Below, piece after piece: positions 1 to 11,500 of a stretch of 64,000 nucleotides of DNA. Position numbers and translations under genes: made by a program. This DNA is from VRUE01 sp963817945 (GTDB taxonomy: Bacteria > Actinomycetota > Thermoleophilia > Solirubrobacterales > 70-9). How positions within the stretch are numbered: position 1 is the first letter of the stretch; each line of letters opens with the position of its first letter. The stretch lies in the NCBI GenBank assembly GCA_963817945.1, contig CAWFQH010000005.1, positions 1 to 64,000 of the forward strand, read 5' to 3'. A model generated the notes under the pieces. The model did not search any database, was not told the DNA's origin, and saw nothing but the letters and a program-made list of their open reading frames with translations.

Positions 1-1807
1 TCCCCTGGTGCTGGGCTCCTTGGCCGGCGAAGAGGAAGGCCGGCGCACGTTCGGTCCTCGCCCTGCCGGCGATCGCCCTGGGGGAATCCTCGCCCTCGCT
101 CAGCACCGCCAGGGCATCGAGCAGCTCCTCGCGCTCAGAGGCGATCGCAACGGCGCGGCGCTCAAACGATGTCCGGGTGGTGGCGAGCGAGTAGGCGACG
201 TCTGCCGGTTGAAGCTCGGGATGCTCGCCCAAGTGAGAGGCGAGGTTGGCGGCCGACTCGCGCAGGGCAGCGTCGCTCCTTGCCGAGAGGGCGAAGAGGA
301 GGGGGCCTTCGTGGGCGGGGGCCTCCCCCGCCTCGCCGTCGCTCTCCTCCGCGACTGCCGACTGCGGTCCCTGCTCCAAGATCAGGTGGGCGTTGGTGCC
401 GCTGATCCCGAAGGAGGAGACGGCGGCCCTTCTCGGCTCCTCCTCCTTCTGCCAAGGGCGACCCTCGCTCAGCAGCTCGATCTCCCCCGCCTCCCAATCG
501 ACCTTGGAGGAGGGCGCATCGACGTGCAGGGTCGGCGGCAGCTCCCCCTCGCGCATCGCCATCACCATCTTGATCACGCCGGCGACTCCTGCCGCGGCCT
601 GGGCGTGGCCGATGTTGGACTTGATCGAGCCGAGCAGCAACGGCTGCTCGCGCTCCTGGCCGTAGGGTGGCAAGCAGCGCTCCGGCCTCGATCGGATCCC
701 CGAGGGTGGTGCCGGTGCCGTGGGCCTCGACGGCGTCGATATCGCGGGAGAGAGGTTGGCGCTTGCCAGCGCCTGGCGTATCACCCGTTCCTGGGAGGGG
801 CCGTTGGGGGCGGTGAGGCCGTTGGAGGCGCCGTCCTGGTTGACGGCCGAGCCGCGGATCGTGGCGAGGACCCGGTGGCCGTTGGCTTCGGCGTCTGAGA
901 GGCGCTCCAGCACGAGCATGCCGGCGCCCTCCGACCAGCTGACGCCGTCGGCGCCCTCGGCGAAGGACTTGCAGCGCCCATCGGGAGAGAGGCCGCGCTG
1001 GCGGGAGAAGACGGTGAAGGGATCCGGGGTGGCCATCACCGTCGCCCCGCCGACCAGCGCCAGCTCGCACTCCCCTCCGCGCAGCGCCTGGGCGGCCAGG
1101 TGCATCGCCACCAGCGAGGAGGAGCAAGCGGTGTCGACGGTGATCGCCGGACCCTCCAGACCGAGGGCGTAGGCGACGCGGCCGGAGATCACGCTGCCGA
1201 GGGTGCCGGTGGCGAGGAGTGCTTCGGTCTCGGCGGGGATGCCCTTGCTGGCGTAGTCCTGGTACATCACGCCGGCGAACACCCCGGCCTGCTCCCCCCG
1301 CAGTGAGGTCGGATCGATCCCCGCATCCTCCAGCGCCTCCCAGGCTGATTCCAAGAGCAGCCGCTGCTGGGGGTCCATCGCCAGCGCCTCGCGGGGGGCA
1401 ATGCTGAAGAACTCTGGGTCGAACTCGCCGGCCTCGTGCAGGAAGCCGCCCTCGCGCGAGTAGGAGGTGCCTGGGTGATCGGGGTCGGGGTGGTAGAGCG
1501 CCTCGATGTCCCAGCCGCGGTTGGAGGGGAATTCCGTGATCGCGTCGCGACCCTCGGCGACGAGCCGCCACAACTCCTCAGGCGAGGAGACTCCGCCGGG
1601 GTAGCGGCAGGCCATGCCAACGATCGCGATCGGCTCCTCTCCGCGCTGCTCGAAATCGGCCAGCCGGCGCTGGGCACCGCGGAGTTCCCCGGTGACCTTT
1701 CTCAAGTACTTGCTGAGTGTGTCCCTGTCGGTCAAGGTCTCGATTACTGCCGACCAGTGCACCATTTCCTTCCATTCCTGAAAGAGGCGACCGTGACTGG
1801 CAGTCAT
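1..1807 (-). CDS. Modular type I polyketide synthase PKS-B, N-terminal part (docking domain, KS, start of AT); runs off left edge
   Basis: Start chosen at ATG 1807; a second in-frame ATG lies 14 codons later. The first ~55 residues hold a charged helical segment (TLTDRDTLSKYLRKVTGEL) of the coiled-coil docking type found at the N-terminus of DEBS-like subunits. It is followed by a ketosynthase beginning EPIAIVGMACRYPGG, with the active-site motif DTACSSS near position 1120 and AHGTGTTLGDPIEAG near 700. The AT domain begins at the window edge (FLFAGQGAQ). The docking helix implies it takes a chain from an upstream subunit, most simply PKS-A, whose C-terminus carries the partner-type helix. Two single-base indels, about 667 (extra G) and about 755 (missing base), put ~90 bp of the KS out of frame and cancel each other. 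Whether these are real or sequencing errors is open. Confidence 0.88.
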   Translation of the reverse strand, partial: MTASHGRLFQEWKEMVHWSAVIETLTDRDTLSKYLRKVTGELRGAQRRLADFEQRGEEPIAIVGMACRYPGGVSSPEELWRLVAEGRDAITEFPSNRGWDIEALYHPDPDHPGTSYSREGGFLHEAGEFDPEFFSIAPREALAMDPQQRLLLESAWEALEDAGIDPTSLRGEQAGVFAGVMYQDYASKGIPAETEALLATGTLGSVISGRVAYALGLEGPAITVDTACSSSLVAMHLAAQALRGGECELALVGGATVMATPDPFTVFSRQRGLSPDGRCKSFAEGADGVSWSEGAGMLVLERLSDAEANGHRVLATIRGSAVNQDGASNGLTAPNGPSQERVIRQALASANLSPAISTPSRPTAPAPPSGIRSRPERCLPPYGQEREQPLLLGSIKSNIGHAQAAAGVAGVIKMVMAMREGELPPTLHVDAPSSKVDWEAGEIELLSEGRPWQKEEEPRRAAVSSFGISGTNAHLILEQGPQSAVAEESDGEAGEAPAHEGPLLFALSARSDAALRESAANLASHLGEHPELQPADVAYSLATTRTSFERRAVAIASEREELLDALAVLSEGEDSPRAIAGRARTERAPAFLFAGQGAQHQG

Positions 1808-1843
1808 TTCGTGATAGCAGAGGAAAGGTGACGCTGACAACGT

Positions 1844-2577
1844 TTGCTTTCAGCGCCACCTGCTCCCTACGATCATCCATACGTGAGCCTCGAGGAGCGC
1901 ATTCACTCGGCGACGACCCGCCCCCCGGCGCTGGCCCCTCCAACCCCCCGGAGGCGCTCGCTTGCGCTGACACACTTCACCCTGCAGCCCGACCGCCCAC
2001 CCCATTTCGGTGAGGTCGACCTAACCCAGGTCGGGCCGCCTCTCCGCATGCTCCTGTTCACCGACGGCACCGTGACCCGCACACTCGAGGCCCAGACACT
2101 GTCGCCCGTTTCGGTCGACGTCGTCTCGCAGTGCCGCATCCCGGCTTCCGAGGCGATCGCGCCCCATCTCGCAGTAGAAAGCGGAATGGAGGTCGTGCGG
2201 CGGCGGGTCAGGATCGGCGTCGGCGAGCCTCCACTGCCGACGATCTGGGCCGAGTCGCACATGGTGCCGAACCGCCTTCCGGAGGACTTCCTCAGCGCAC
2301 TCGACGACGCCAGCGACGGTATCGGAGGCTCGGTGCAACAGGTGCAGCTCGAGAGTTGGCGCCAGATGCTCTGGTTCGGCTTCGACCGCGTCCCGGAGTG
2401 GAGCGGCGTCAAGAAGGCGGAAGCCAAACGGCGATCAGCCGCCTGTACCGGATGATCGCCGGTGGCAAACCGGTCTTGCTGATCTCCGAGACGTTCACCG
2501 TCCGGCAACGCGCAGGTGAGTATCACCTCGACCTACCAGTCGATCAGACCGATCCGAACTCCTCCTCGATCAGTTGA
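1844..2577 (+). CDS. Chorismate lyase (Rv2949c-like 4-hydroxybenzoate synthase), frameshifted near 2425
   Basis: The family cleaves chorismate to 4-hydroxybenzoate and pyruvate. The body reads LRMLLFTDGTVTRTLEA, then SQCRIPASEA, AESHMVPNRLPEDFLSAL and VQLESWRQMLWFG, the segment order of the UbiC-like DUF98 family and of mycobacterial Rv2949c as I recall it. The family C-terminus (RLYRMIAGGKPVLLISETF) is present but in the next reading frame, so a 1-nt indel lies near 2420-2430; the rejoined protein is ~240 aa. The start is uncertain: TTG 1844 or GTG 1883. The gene lies antisense between two PKS genes, divergent from PKS-B and overlapping the 3' end of PKS-A by 34 bp. In context it should supply the aromatic starter acid for the PKS-A loading ligase; that link is inference. 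Confidence 0.82.
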
Positions 2578-5500
2578 ATCACCTCATCGTCGGAGGCTGA
2601 GTCGAGGTCACGGTGAAAGTCCTCGTCCTCATCGTTGTCACTTTGTAGTGAAAGCCGTGCGAGGATCGAACGCAACCGGACGAGTGCGGACATTCTTTCA
2701 CCCTCGTCAACATGTGCAAGTCGCGACTCGAGGGCGTCGAGCTCGGCGTCGATGACGGCCCGGCCGTCGTCCTCACTGACGCGTTCGACCAGGAAGCGAG
2801 CCAGCGCGACCGGACTGGGGTGGTCGAAGACCACCGTGGCGGGAAGCCTCAACCCGCTCGCCATGCCGAGCCGGTTGCGCAGCTCCACCGCGGCCAGCGA
2901 GTCGAAGCCGAGATCCTTGAAGGGTCGCTCGGGATCGACAGCCGCGGCCGAGTCGTGGCCGAGCACGGCCGACGTCTCCTCGCGCACCGCCGCCAGCGCG
3001 ATCGCCTCCCGCTCCTGCTCGGAGGCCGCAGCAAGTCGCAGCGACAGCGAGCCGCCCCGCGCGCGCTGCGTTCCAGGGGTCGCGACCAGCCCACGCATCG
3101 GTGCCGGCAGCGCCCCCGTGCGGGCGTGGGCGCGCAGCGCCGAGAGCTCGAGCGGGGCGGCGAGCAGCTGCGACTCGCCGCCGGTGAGGGCAGCGTCGAA
3201 GAGGGCCAGGCCCTCCTCGTCCTCGAGCGGGACGAAGGCGGTGCGGCGCATACGCGCCCGGTCGGCCTCGCTGAGGCCGGCGGTCATCCCGCTCTCGCTC
3301 TGCCAGAGGCCCCAGGCGATCGCCGTGCCGGGCAGGCCCTCCCCCGCCCGCCAGGCCGCCAGGGCGTCGCAAAAGGCGTTGGCGGCGGCGTAGTTCGCCT
3401 GCGCGGGGCTGCCCAGCACGCCGGCAAAGGCCGAGAAGAGGACGAAGCGCTCCAGCGGCGACTCGGCGGTCAGCTCGTGCAGATTCCAGGCCCCGTCCAC
3501 CTTGGCGCGGAAGACCGTCTGCAGGCGCTCGGGCGTGAGGTCTTGAAGGAGACCGTCGTCGATCGTGCCGGCGGCGTGGATCACCGCGCTCAGCGGCCGG
3601 TCGGCCGGAATCGATCCGATCACCTCGGCCAGCTGGTCGCGCTCGGCTACGTCGCAGGCGACCAGCCGCACCTCGGTGCCCATCTCCTCCAGCTCGGCGA
3701 GCAGCTCTGCGGCACCGTCGGCCTCCGGGCCACGGCGGCTGACCAGGAGCAGGTGACGGGCGGCGTGCACCCGGACCAGATGGCGGCAGAGCCGGGAGCC
3801 GAGGGCACCAGTGGCGCCGGTGACCAGGGTCGTCGTCTCGGCCTCGTTCGCCGGCGGCCGCTCGGAGGCAGCGACCCCCTGCAGCCGACCGACGCGCACC
3901 GCGCCGTCGCGGATGACGAGCTGGGGCTCGTCCTCGTCCAGGGCCATCGCCAGGGCGGGGTCCAGCGCCCGCTCGGATGCCTCCGAGCCGTCGACGTCGA
4001 CCAGGACGAAGCGGCCCGGGTGCTCGGCCTGAGCCGAGCGCATCAGGCCCCAGAGCGAGGCCCCCTCGGGGTCCGGGCGCTCGCCGGGCCGGGCCGCGAC
4101 CGCACCCTTGGTGACGAGCGCCAGGCGGCCTGGCTCCTCCTCGTCCTCCTCGGCGGCCAATCGTGCCTGCAGCTCCGCAAGCACGAAGGCGGCGGCGGCC
4201 CGCGCGGACGCAGCCGGATCTGCGGCCGTGGCCGGCTCGGGACGCAGCAGCTCGATCTCGGGCTCCGCCTCGACCCCCGGCAGTTCGGCCTCCGGCCAGC
4301 GCAGGGCGAAGAGCGAGTTGGGGCGGACACCGCCGGCCGCGGCGAGGGCCGCCGATCCGAGCGGACGTATCGTCAGCTCCTCGATCCGCAGGGCCGGGGC
4401 GCCGGTGGCGTCCACGGCGTCGACGGCGAAGACGCCCTCCCCGGTGGGGACGAGGTGCACGCGCAGCGACTCAAAGGGGCCCGTGCCCAGCCAGACCCCG
4501 CCCCAGGAGAACGGCAGGCGGGGGCCGGCGCCGGCGTCCACGAGGAAGCCGGCATGAAGGGCACTGTCGAGGAGCGCCGGGTGGACCGCGTAACGCCCGC
4601 TCTCCTCGCGCAGCTCTGGCGCGAGCTCGACCTCGGCGAACACCTCCTCCCCCCGTCGCCAGGCCGCGCGCAGCCCCTGGAATAACGGGCCGTACTGGAA
4701 GCCTTCGTCGAGGAGATCCTCGTAGAGCGCCTCGACCTCGAGTGGCTCCGCACCCTCGGGGGACCAGGTCGAGAGCTCAGGAGCGGGTGCGGCGGCGGCC
4801 GCCCCCAGCACCCCGGTCGCGTTGCGGACCCACTCGGGATTCTCTTCGCGCAGGCGTGAGTGAAGCGAGAACTCACGCCTGCCGTCCTCGTCAGCCTCGC
4901 CCACGGCGAGCTGGATCTGCGCGCTTCCGCCTCGCGGCACCACCAGCGGGGCCTCGGCGACCATCTCCTCCAGCAGCTCGGCCCCCAGCTCGCGCCCGGC
5001 GGCGAACGCCAGCTCCGCGCAGGCGGCGCCGGGCAGCAGCACGGCGTCGGCGACGGCGTGATCGGCGAGCCACGGCGTCGTGTCGGGGGACAGCCGCCCG
5101 GTGAAGATGCGTCGCCCCTCCTCGGCGGCGAAGGGAAGCACCGCGCCCAGAAGCGGATGCGCGGCGGCGGCGAGGCCGACGGCGGAGAGGTCGCCGGCGC
5201 CCGCGGCGGGCTCGGGCCAGTAGCGCCTGCGCTGAAAGGGATAGGGAGGGAGCGGCACCCGCTCGACAGCGGCCCCCGCGAAGCAGGCCTCCCATTCGAC
5301 CTTCGCGCCGGCGGCGTGGGTGGCGGCGATGGCGGTGAGCAGGGTCTCGACCTCGGGACGCTCGTCTCGCATCAGCGCCAGCGCCTGGACTCCGGGGCGA
5401 TCCTCGAGACAGCGGTCGACCATCGCGCTGAGCACCCCGTCGGGGCCCAGCTCGAGGAAGCGGGCGACGCCGCGGTCGGCGAGGGTGCGAACGGCGTCGA

Positions 5501-8500
5501 GGAAGCGAACCGGCTCGCGGGCCTGCCGCGCCCAGTACCCCGGCGAGACGGCCTGCTCCGCCTCGAGCAGCTCGCCGGTCAGGTTCGAGACGAGCGGGAT
5601 GCGCGGGGGCGAGAGCTCCAGCTCGGCCGCGACCGCGGCCAGCTCCTCCAGCATCGGCTCTATGCGGTGGGAGTGAAAAGCGTGGCTGACGCGGAGCCTG
5701 GAGACCTTGCGACCCCGCTCCCCGAAGGCGGCTGCCGCCCGCAGCGCCGCCTCCTCCTCGCCGGAGACGACGACTGAGCCGGGGTCATTGACCGCGGCGA
5801 TCTGGAGGCCCCCCTCGCCGACCAGGTACTCGGTGAGCTCCGACTCATCGGCCGCGATCGCGACCATCGCCCCGCCCTCGTCGAGATCGCCCATCAGCCT
5901 GCCCCTGGCCGCGACCAGCCGGGCCGCGTCGGGCAGCGTCAGGATCCCGGCCGCGTGGGCGGCGCTCAGCTCGCCGATCGAGTGACCGGCGAGGAAGTCC
6001 GGTTGCAGGCCCCAGCTCTCGAGCAGGCGGAAGAGCGCCACCTCGATCGCGAACAGGGCGGGCTGGGTGAACTCGGTCCGGTCCAGCAGGGCGGCGTCGG
6101 CCGAGCCCTCGGCGAAGAGGAGATCGAGCAACGGCCGCTCGAGGTGCGGGTCGAGCTCGGCACAGGCCGCCTCGAGCGCCGCGGCGAAGGCGGGGAAGAC
6201 GGCGTACAGCTCGCGGCCCATGCCGGGGCGCTGGGCGCCTTGGCCAGTGAAGAGGAAGGCGGTGGCGGCTGCCATCGGCTCCGTCACCTCCAGCTCGCCC
6301 CCGGCCAGCCGCTCGACACTGGCCAGCAGTTGCTCGCGGCCGGCGCCGAAGAGGACTGCGCGGTGGGAGAGCTGGGCGCCGACGGCGAGCGAGAAGCCGA
6401 CGTCGAGCGGGTCGAGCTGCGGGCGCCCACGCAGGTGGGTCAGCAGCCTCCCTGCCCGATCGCGCAGCGCCGCCACGCTCTGGGCCGAGATCGGCCAGGA
6501 GATGGGCGCCAAAGCCGCGTCCGCCTCGCCCTCGTCCCGCCGACCCTGCGGCGTCTTCCCCTCGCGCCCCGGCTCCGCCTCCTCCAGGATCAGGTGCGCG
6601 TTGGTGCCGCTGATCCCAAAGGAAGAGACGCCGGCGCGGCGTGGCCTCTCTCCCTCCTCCCAGCTCTGCGCCTCGGCGAGCAGCTCGACCTTGCCGGCCG
6701 ACCAGTCGACGTGGGGGCTGGGGTCGTCGAGGTGCAGGGTCTTTGGCAGTACCCCCTCGCGCATCGCCATCGCCATCTTGATCACGCCTGCGACTCCAGC
6801 GGCGGCCTGGGTGTGGCCGATGTTGGACTTGATCGAGCCGAGCAGCAGGGGCTTCTCTCGTTCCTGGCCGTAGGTGGCGAGCAGCGCCCCGGCCTCGATC
6901 GGGTCGCCGAGGGTCGTGCCGGTGCCGTGGGCCTCGACCGCGCCGACCTCAGCGGGTGAGAGACCGGCGTTGGCGAGGGCTTGGCGGATAACCCGCTCCT
7001 GGGAAGGGCCGTTGGGGGCGGTGAGGCCGTTGGAGGCGCCGTCCTGGTTGATCGCCGAGCCGCGGATCGTGGCGTAGATGCGGCGGCCCTTTGCCTGGGC
7101 GTCGGCGAGGCGCTCCAGCACGAGCAGGCCGACTCCCTCGGAGAAGCCGGTGCCGTCGGCCGCTGCGGCAAAAGCCTTGCAGCGCCCGTCAGGGGCGAGG
7201 CCGCGCTGGCGGCTGAACTCGACGTAGGTCTCCGGGGTCGCGAGCACCGTGATCCCGCCCGCCAGCGCCCGCGAGCAGCTACCGCCGCGCAGCGCCTCGC
7301 AGGCCAGGTGCGCCGCCACCAGCGAGGAGGAGCAGGCGGTGTCGACCGTGATCGCCGGCCCGGCCAGATCGAAGCTGTAGGCGACCCGGCCGGAGACGAC
7401 ACTGCCCACGTTGCCGGTGCCGACATGGCCCTCCAGCTCCGGCCGCGAGCGCGGCAGGGCGGCGTAGTCGGAGGTGGCGATGCCGGCGAAGACCCCGGTC
7501 TCCGTGCCCCGCAGCGAGGACGGGTCAAGCCCGGCGTCCTCGAAGGCCTCCCAGGCGACTTCCAAGAGCAGCCGCTGCTGGGGGTCCATCGCCAGCGCCT
7601 CGCGCGGGCCGATGCCGAAGAACTCGGCGTCGAACTCGGTGGCGCCGGCGAGGAAGCCGCCCTCCCTGACGTAGCTCGTGCCGGGGCTGTCGGGGTCGGG
7701 GTCGTAGAGGCGCTCCAGGTCCCAGCCGCGGTCAGAGGGGAAGGGCTCGATCGCGTCCGCGCCCCCGGCTACCAGCGACCAGAGCTCCTCGGGGGAGCCG
7801 ACGCCGCCCGGGTAGCGGCAGCCGATGCCGACGATCGCGATCGGCTCGTCGCGGACGGTGCCGAGGTGTGGAGCAGCCGCATGGCCGCTCGGGGCGGACG
7901 AGGAGACCTGCTCGAGCAGTCGACCGGCCAGCGCTCTGCAGCTCGGAAAGTCGAAGACCGCGGTCGACGCCAGGCGCAGCCCGGTGGCGGGCTCGAGCCG
8001 GTTGCGCAGCTCAACCGCCGCCAGAGAGTCGAAGCCGAGCTCCTTGAAGGCGCGCTCGGGGTCGATCGCCGACGCGGAGTTGTGACCGAGGACGGCTGCA
8101 GTCTCGCCGCGGACGAGGTCGAGGACGAGCGCCTCGCGCTCGCCGGGGTCGAGCGCTGCGAGCTTGGAGGAGAGCGAGGAGGAGTCGGCACGGACGCGAA
8201 CGCGGACCAGGCCCCGCATCGCCGCCGGCAGCGTTCCGGCCCGGGCGCGGGCACGCAGCGTCGAGCGATCGAGCTCGAGGGCGATCGGGTCGGGGAGATC
8301 GGCGGCGATCGCCTTGTCGAAGAGGGCGAGCCCCCGCTCCTGGTCGAGGGGACGGATGCCGCCGCGCGCCATCCGCGCCCTATCGCCCTCGCCGACGCCG
8401 GAGGTCATCCCGCTCTCGCTCTCCCACAGCCCCCAGGCGATCGAGGTGGCGGGAAGGCCCTCGGCTCGCCTCAGGGAGGCGAGGGCGTCGAGAAAGGAGT

Positions 8501-11500
8501 TGGCGGCCGCGTAGTTGGCCTGGCCCGGTCCTCCGAGGGCGCCGGCAATCGAGGAGAAGCAGACGAAATGGGACAGCTCCATTCCCGCGCTCAGCTCGTG
8601 CAGGTGCCAGGCGGCATTCGCCTTGGGGGCGAAGACGCGCTCGATCCGCTCGCTGTTCTGGGAGTCGATCGTGGCGTCGTCGAGCACCCCGGCGCAGTGG
8701 ACGATCCCCCCCAGGGGGTGCGCGGTAGGAATCGAGGAGATGAGCGCCCCCACCTGCTCGCGCTCGGAGACGTCGCAGGCGGCGATGGTCGTCTCCGCGC
8801 CCAGCGCTTCGAGCCGGGCCTTCAGCTCCTCTGCACCCTCGGCGCTCTCGCCGGAGCGGCTCACCAAGAGCAGGTGGCGGGCGCCGTGCTCGGCTGCCAG
8901 GTGACGGGCAACCAGGGCGCCGAGGCCGCTGGTGGCGCCGGTTATCAGCACGGTGCGGTCTGGGTCGAGGGCGATGCCGTCTCGACCCGCCTCGGATTCG
9001 ATCCGCCCCAGCCGCGCCACCAGCGCCCGACCCTCGCGCAGGATCACCTGCGGCTCGTCGGAGAGGGCGAGCGCTCGCCCGATCGCCCCCTCGGAGGCAT
9101 CGTCGGCGTCGATCAGGACAAAGCGACCGGGGTGCTCGGACTGCGCCGAGCGCACCAGGCCCCAGATCGCCGCTGCGACGGGGTCGGCGCTCTCCTCGGG
9201 GCTGGTGGAAACGGCGCCGGCGGTGAGGATCGCCAAGCGGGCCTCGGGATCCTCGTCGCTTTGGACGAGGAAGCCCTGGATCGCCTCCAGGGCGGCGCCT
9301 GCCGCAAGGCAGGCCGCCTCGGCCGGGTTCTCCGTCCTCTCCGCCTCCCAGCGCCAGATCTCTGCCTCCGCCTCGCGCTCGGGCAGCTCCTTCGGCTCGA
9401 AGCGGATCGCGAGCAGGCCATCGCCCTGGCGCGAGGCGGCCTGGAGGCCGGCGTCTGCAACCTCGCGCAGGGCGAGCGAGTCAACGCTTGCCAGCGGGAC
9501 GCCGTTGGCGTCGGCGAAGGTCAGCGAGACCTCGTTCTCAGCGCCGCTCTCGATCCTCGCCCGCAGCGAGGAGGAGCCGGCGGCGAAAGCCCGGATGCCC
9601 TTCCAGTCCATCGCCAGCGCCGGACCGGCCTTTAGGACTGGGACGGTGCCCGTGTAGGCATGGAGCGCCGCCTCCAGCAGCGCCGGATGCAGCACGAAGT
9701 GCCCGCCCTCCCGCCGCTGGTCCTCTCCGAGCTCGACCTCGGCGTAGATCTCCCCTCCCAGCCGCCAGGCGGTCTTCAGCCCCTCGAAGGCGGGACCGAG
9801 GTCGAAGCCGCCCTCGGCCAACCGCTCGTACACGGCGGCGGTGTCCAGCGGCTCGGCCCCGCGCGGCGGCCAGGCGTCGAGGGGCGTGGGCGCGGCGCTC
9901 TCCCCACCTGCGCCGAGCTTGCCCGTCGCATTGAGCGTCCACTCGCCGGCATCGTCCGACGCGGCGCGCGTGTGGATCGAGACCTGCCTGCTGCCGTGCT
10001 CGTCCCGCCCCTCGATCTCCACCTGGACCGAGAGGCCGCCACTCTCAGGCAGGAGCGCCGGCGCCCCTAGTGCCAGCTCCTCGACCACCTCGCAATCCGC
10101 CTCCACCGCGGCGGCGAGCGCCAGCTCGACCAGGATCGCGGGAGCCACCAGCGGCGTGTCGAGGACGGCGTGGTCACCCAGCCACGGCTGGGCGGCGGCA
10201 GAGACGACGCCGGTCAGGGTCAACCGCTCGCCGGCCGCATCCTCTACCGCGGCCGCGAGCAGCGGGTGGTCGAGGGGGCGCTGTCCCAGCGCGGCCGCAT
10301 CGCCGGGGCCAACAGCGTCCAGCCAGTAGCGCCGGCGCTGGAAGGGGTAGGTAGGCAGCGGCACGCGGCGGGCGGCCGGGTACAGCGCCTCCCATCGGAC
10401 CCGCGCCCCGGCCACGTGGGCAGCGGCGAGGCCCATCAGCAGGGCCTCCGGCTCGGGCCGGTCCGGGCGCAGGGTCGCGACCAGCGCGGGCTCCGCCCCG
10501 CCCTCGGCGACGCAGGCCGTGGCCATCGCGGTGAGGACACCGTCGGGGCCGAGCTCGAGGTAGGCGCCGACGCCCTCCTGCTCCAGGGTCCCGATCGCAT
10601 CGGCAAAGCGCACCGCCCGGCGCGCGTGGGCGACCCAGTACTCCGGGTCCATCGCCTCCTCCGCACCGAGCAAATTGCCGCTGACGTCGGAGACGATCGG
10701 GATCCGGGGCGGTAGGTACTCGACGCTCCTCGCAACCGCGGCGAACTCGTCGAGCATCGGCTCGATCAGCGGCGAGTGGAAGGCGTGGGAGACGGCAAGC
10801 CGCTTCGTTCGTGCGCCCAGCTCCTCGAAGTGGGACTGGACTGCGAGCGCCGCCGCCTCCGCGCCGGAGACGACCACCGAGCTCGGCCCGTTGACGGCCG
10901 CAATCGCCAGCTCCTCGCCCTTGCCCTCGATCGCCTTCGCGACCTCCTCCTCGGTCGCCTCGATCGCCACCATCGCCCCTCCCGGCGGCAGCGCCCCCAT
11001 CAGCCTGCCTCTGGCACTCACCAGCTTCGCCGCGTCCGCGAGCGAGAGGACGCCGGCGACGTGGGCTGCGCTCGAGCTCGCCGATCGAGTGGCCGGCGAG
11101 GAAGTCGGGCCTCACCCCGAGTGCCGCGACGGCCCTGAAGAGGGCGACCTCGAGCGCAAAGAGGGCCGGCTGGGTGTAGGCGGTGTGGTCGAGCAGTGCG
11201 GCCTCGTCCGACCCCTCTGCGGCGAAGAGCAAGTCCTTCAAGCCCTGCGGGAGGTGAGGATCGAGGGCATCGCACACTTCGTCCAGCGCCCGTGCGAACG
11301 GCGGCGACGCCTCGTACAGCTCCCTACCCATGCCGGCCCGCTGCGCTCCCTGGCCGGTGAAGAGAAAGGCGAGCTTGGCGCTGCGGGCGTTGCCGGCCGC
11401 CGCGTTGGCAGGAGCCTCCCCGGACGCCAGCGCTTCGAGCGCCTCGACCAGCTGCCGGCGATCGATGCCGGCGACGACCGCGCGCCGCTCGAGGAGTGCG

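Noticed and set aside
2712..4685. 657-codon plus-strand frame
   Set aside because: Shadow of the PKS-A KR2, ACP2 and DH2 domains; no family motif.
6981..9635. 884-codon open frame on the plus strand across PKS-A
   Set aside because: It is antisense to KS2, ACP1, KR1 and DH1 whose motifs are clear; its composition (repeated GG, RR, PRR) is the usual shadow of GC-rich third-position-biased coding.
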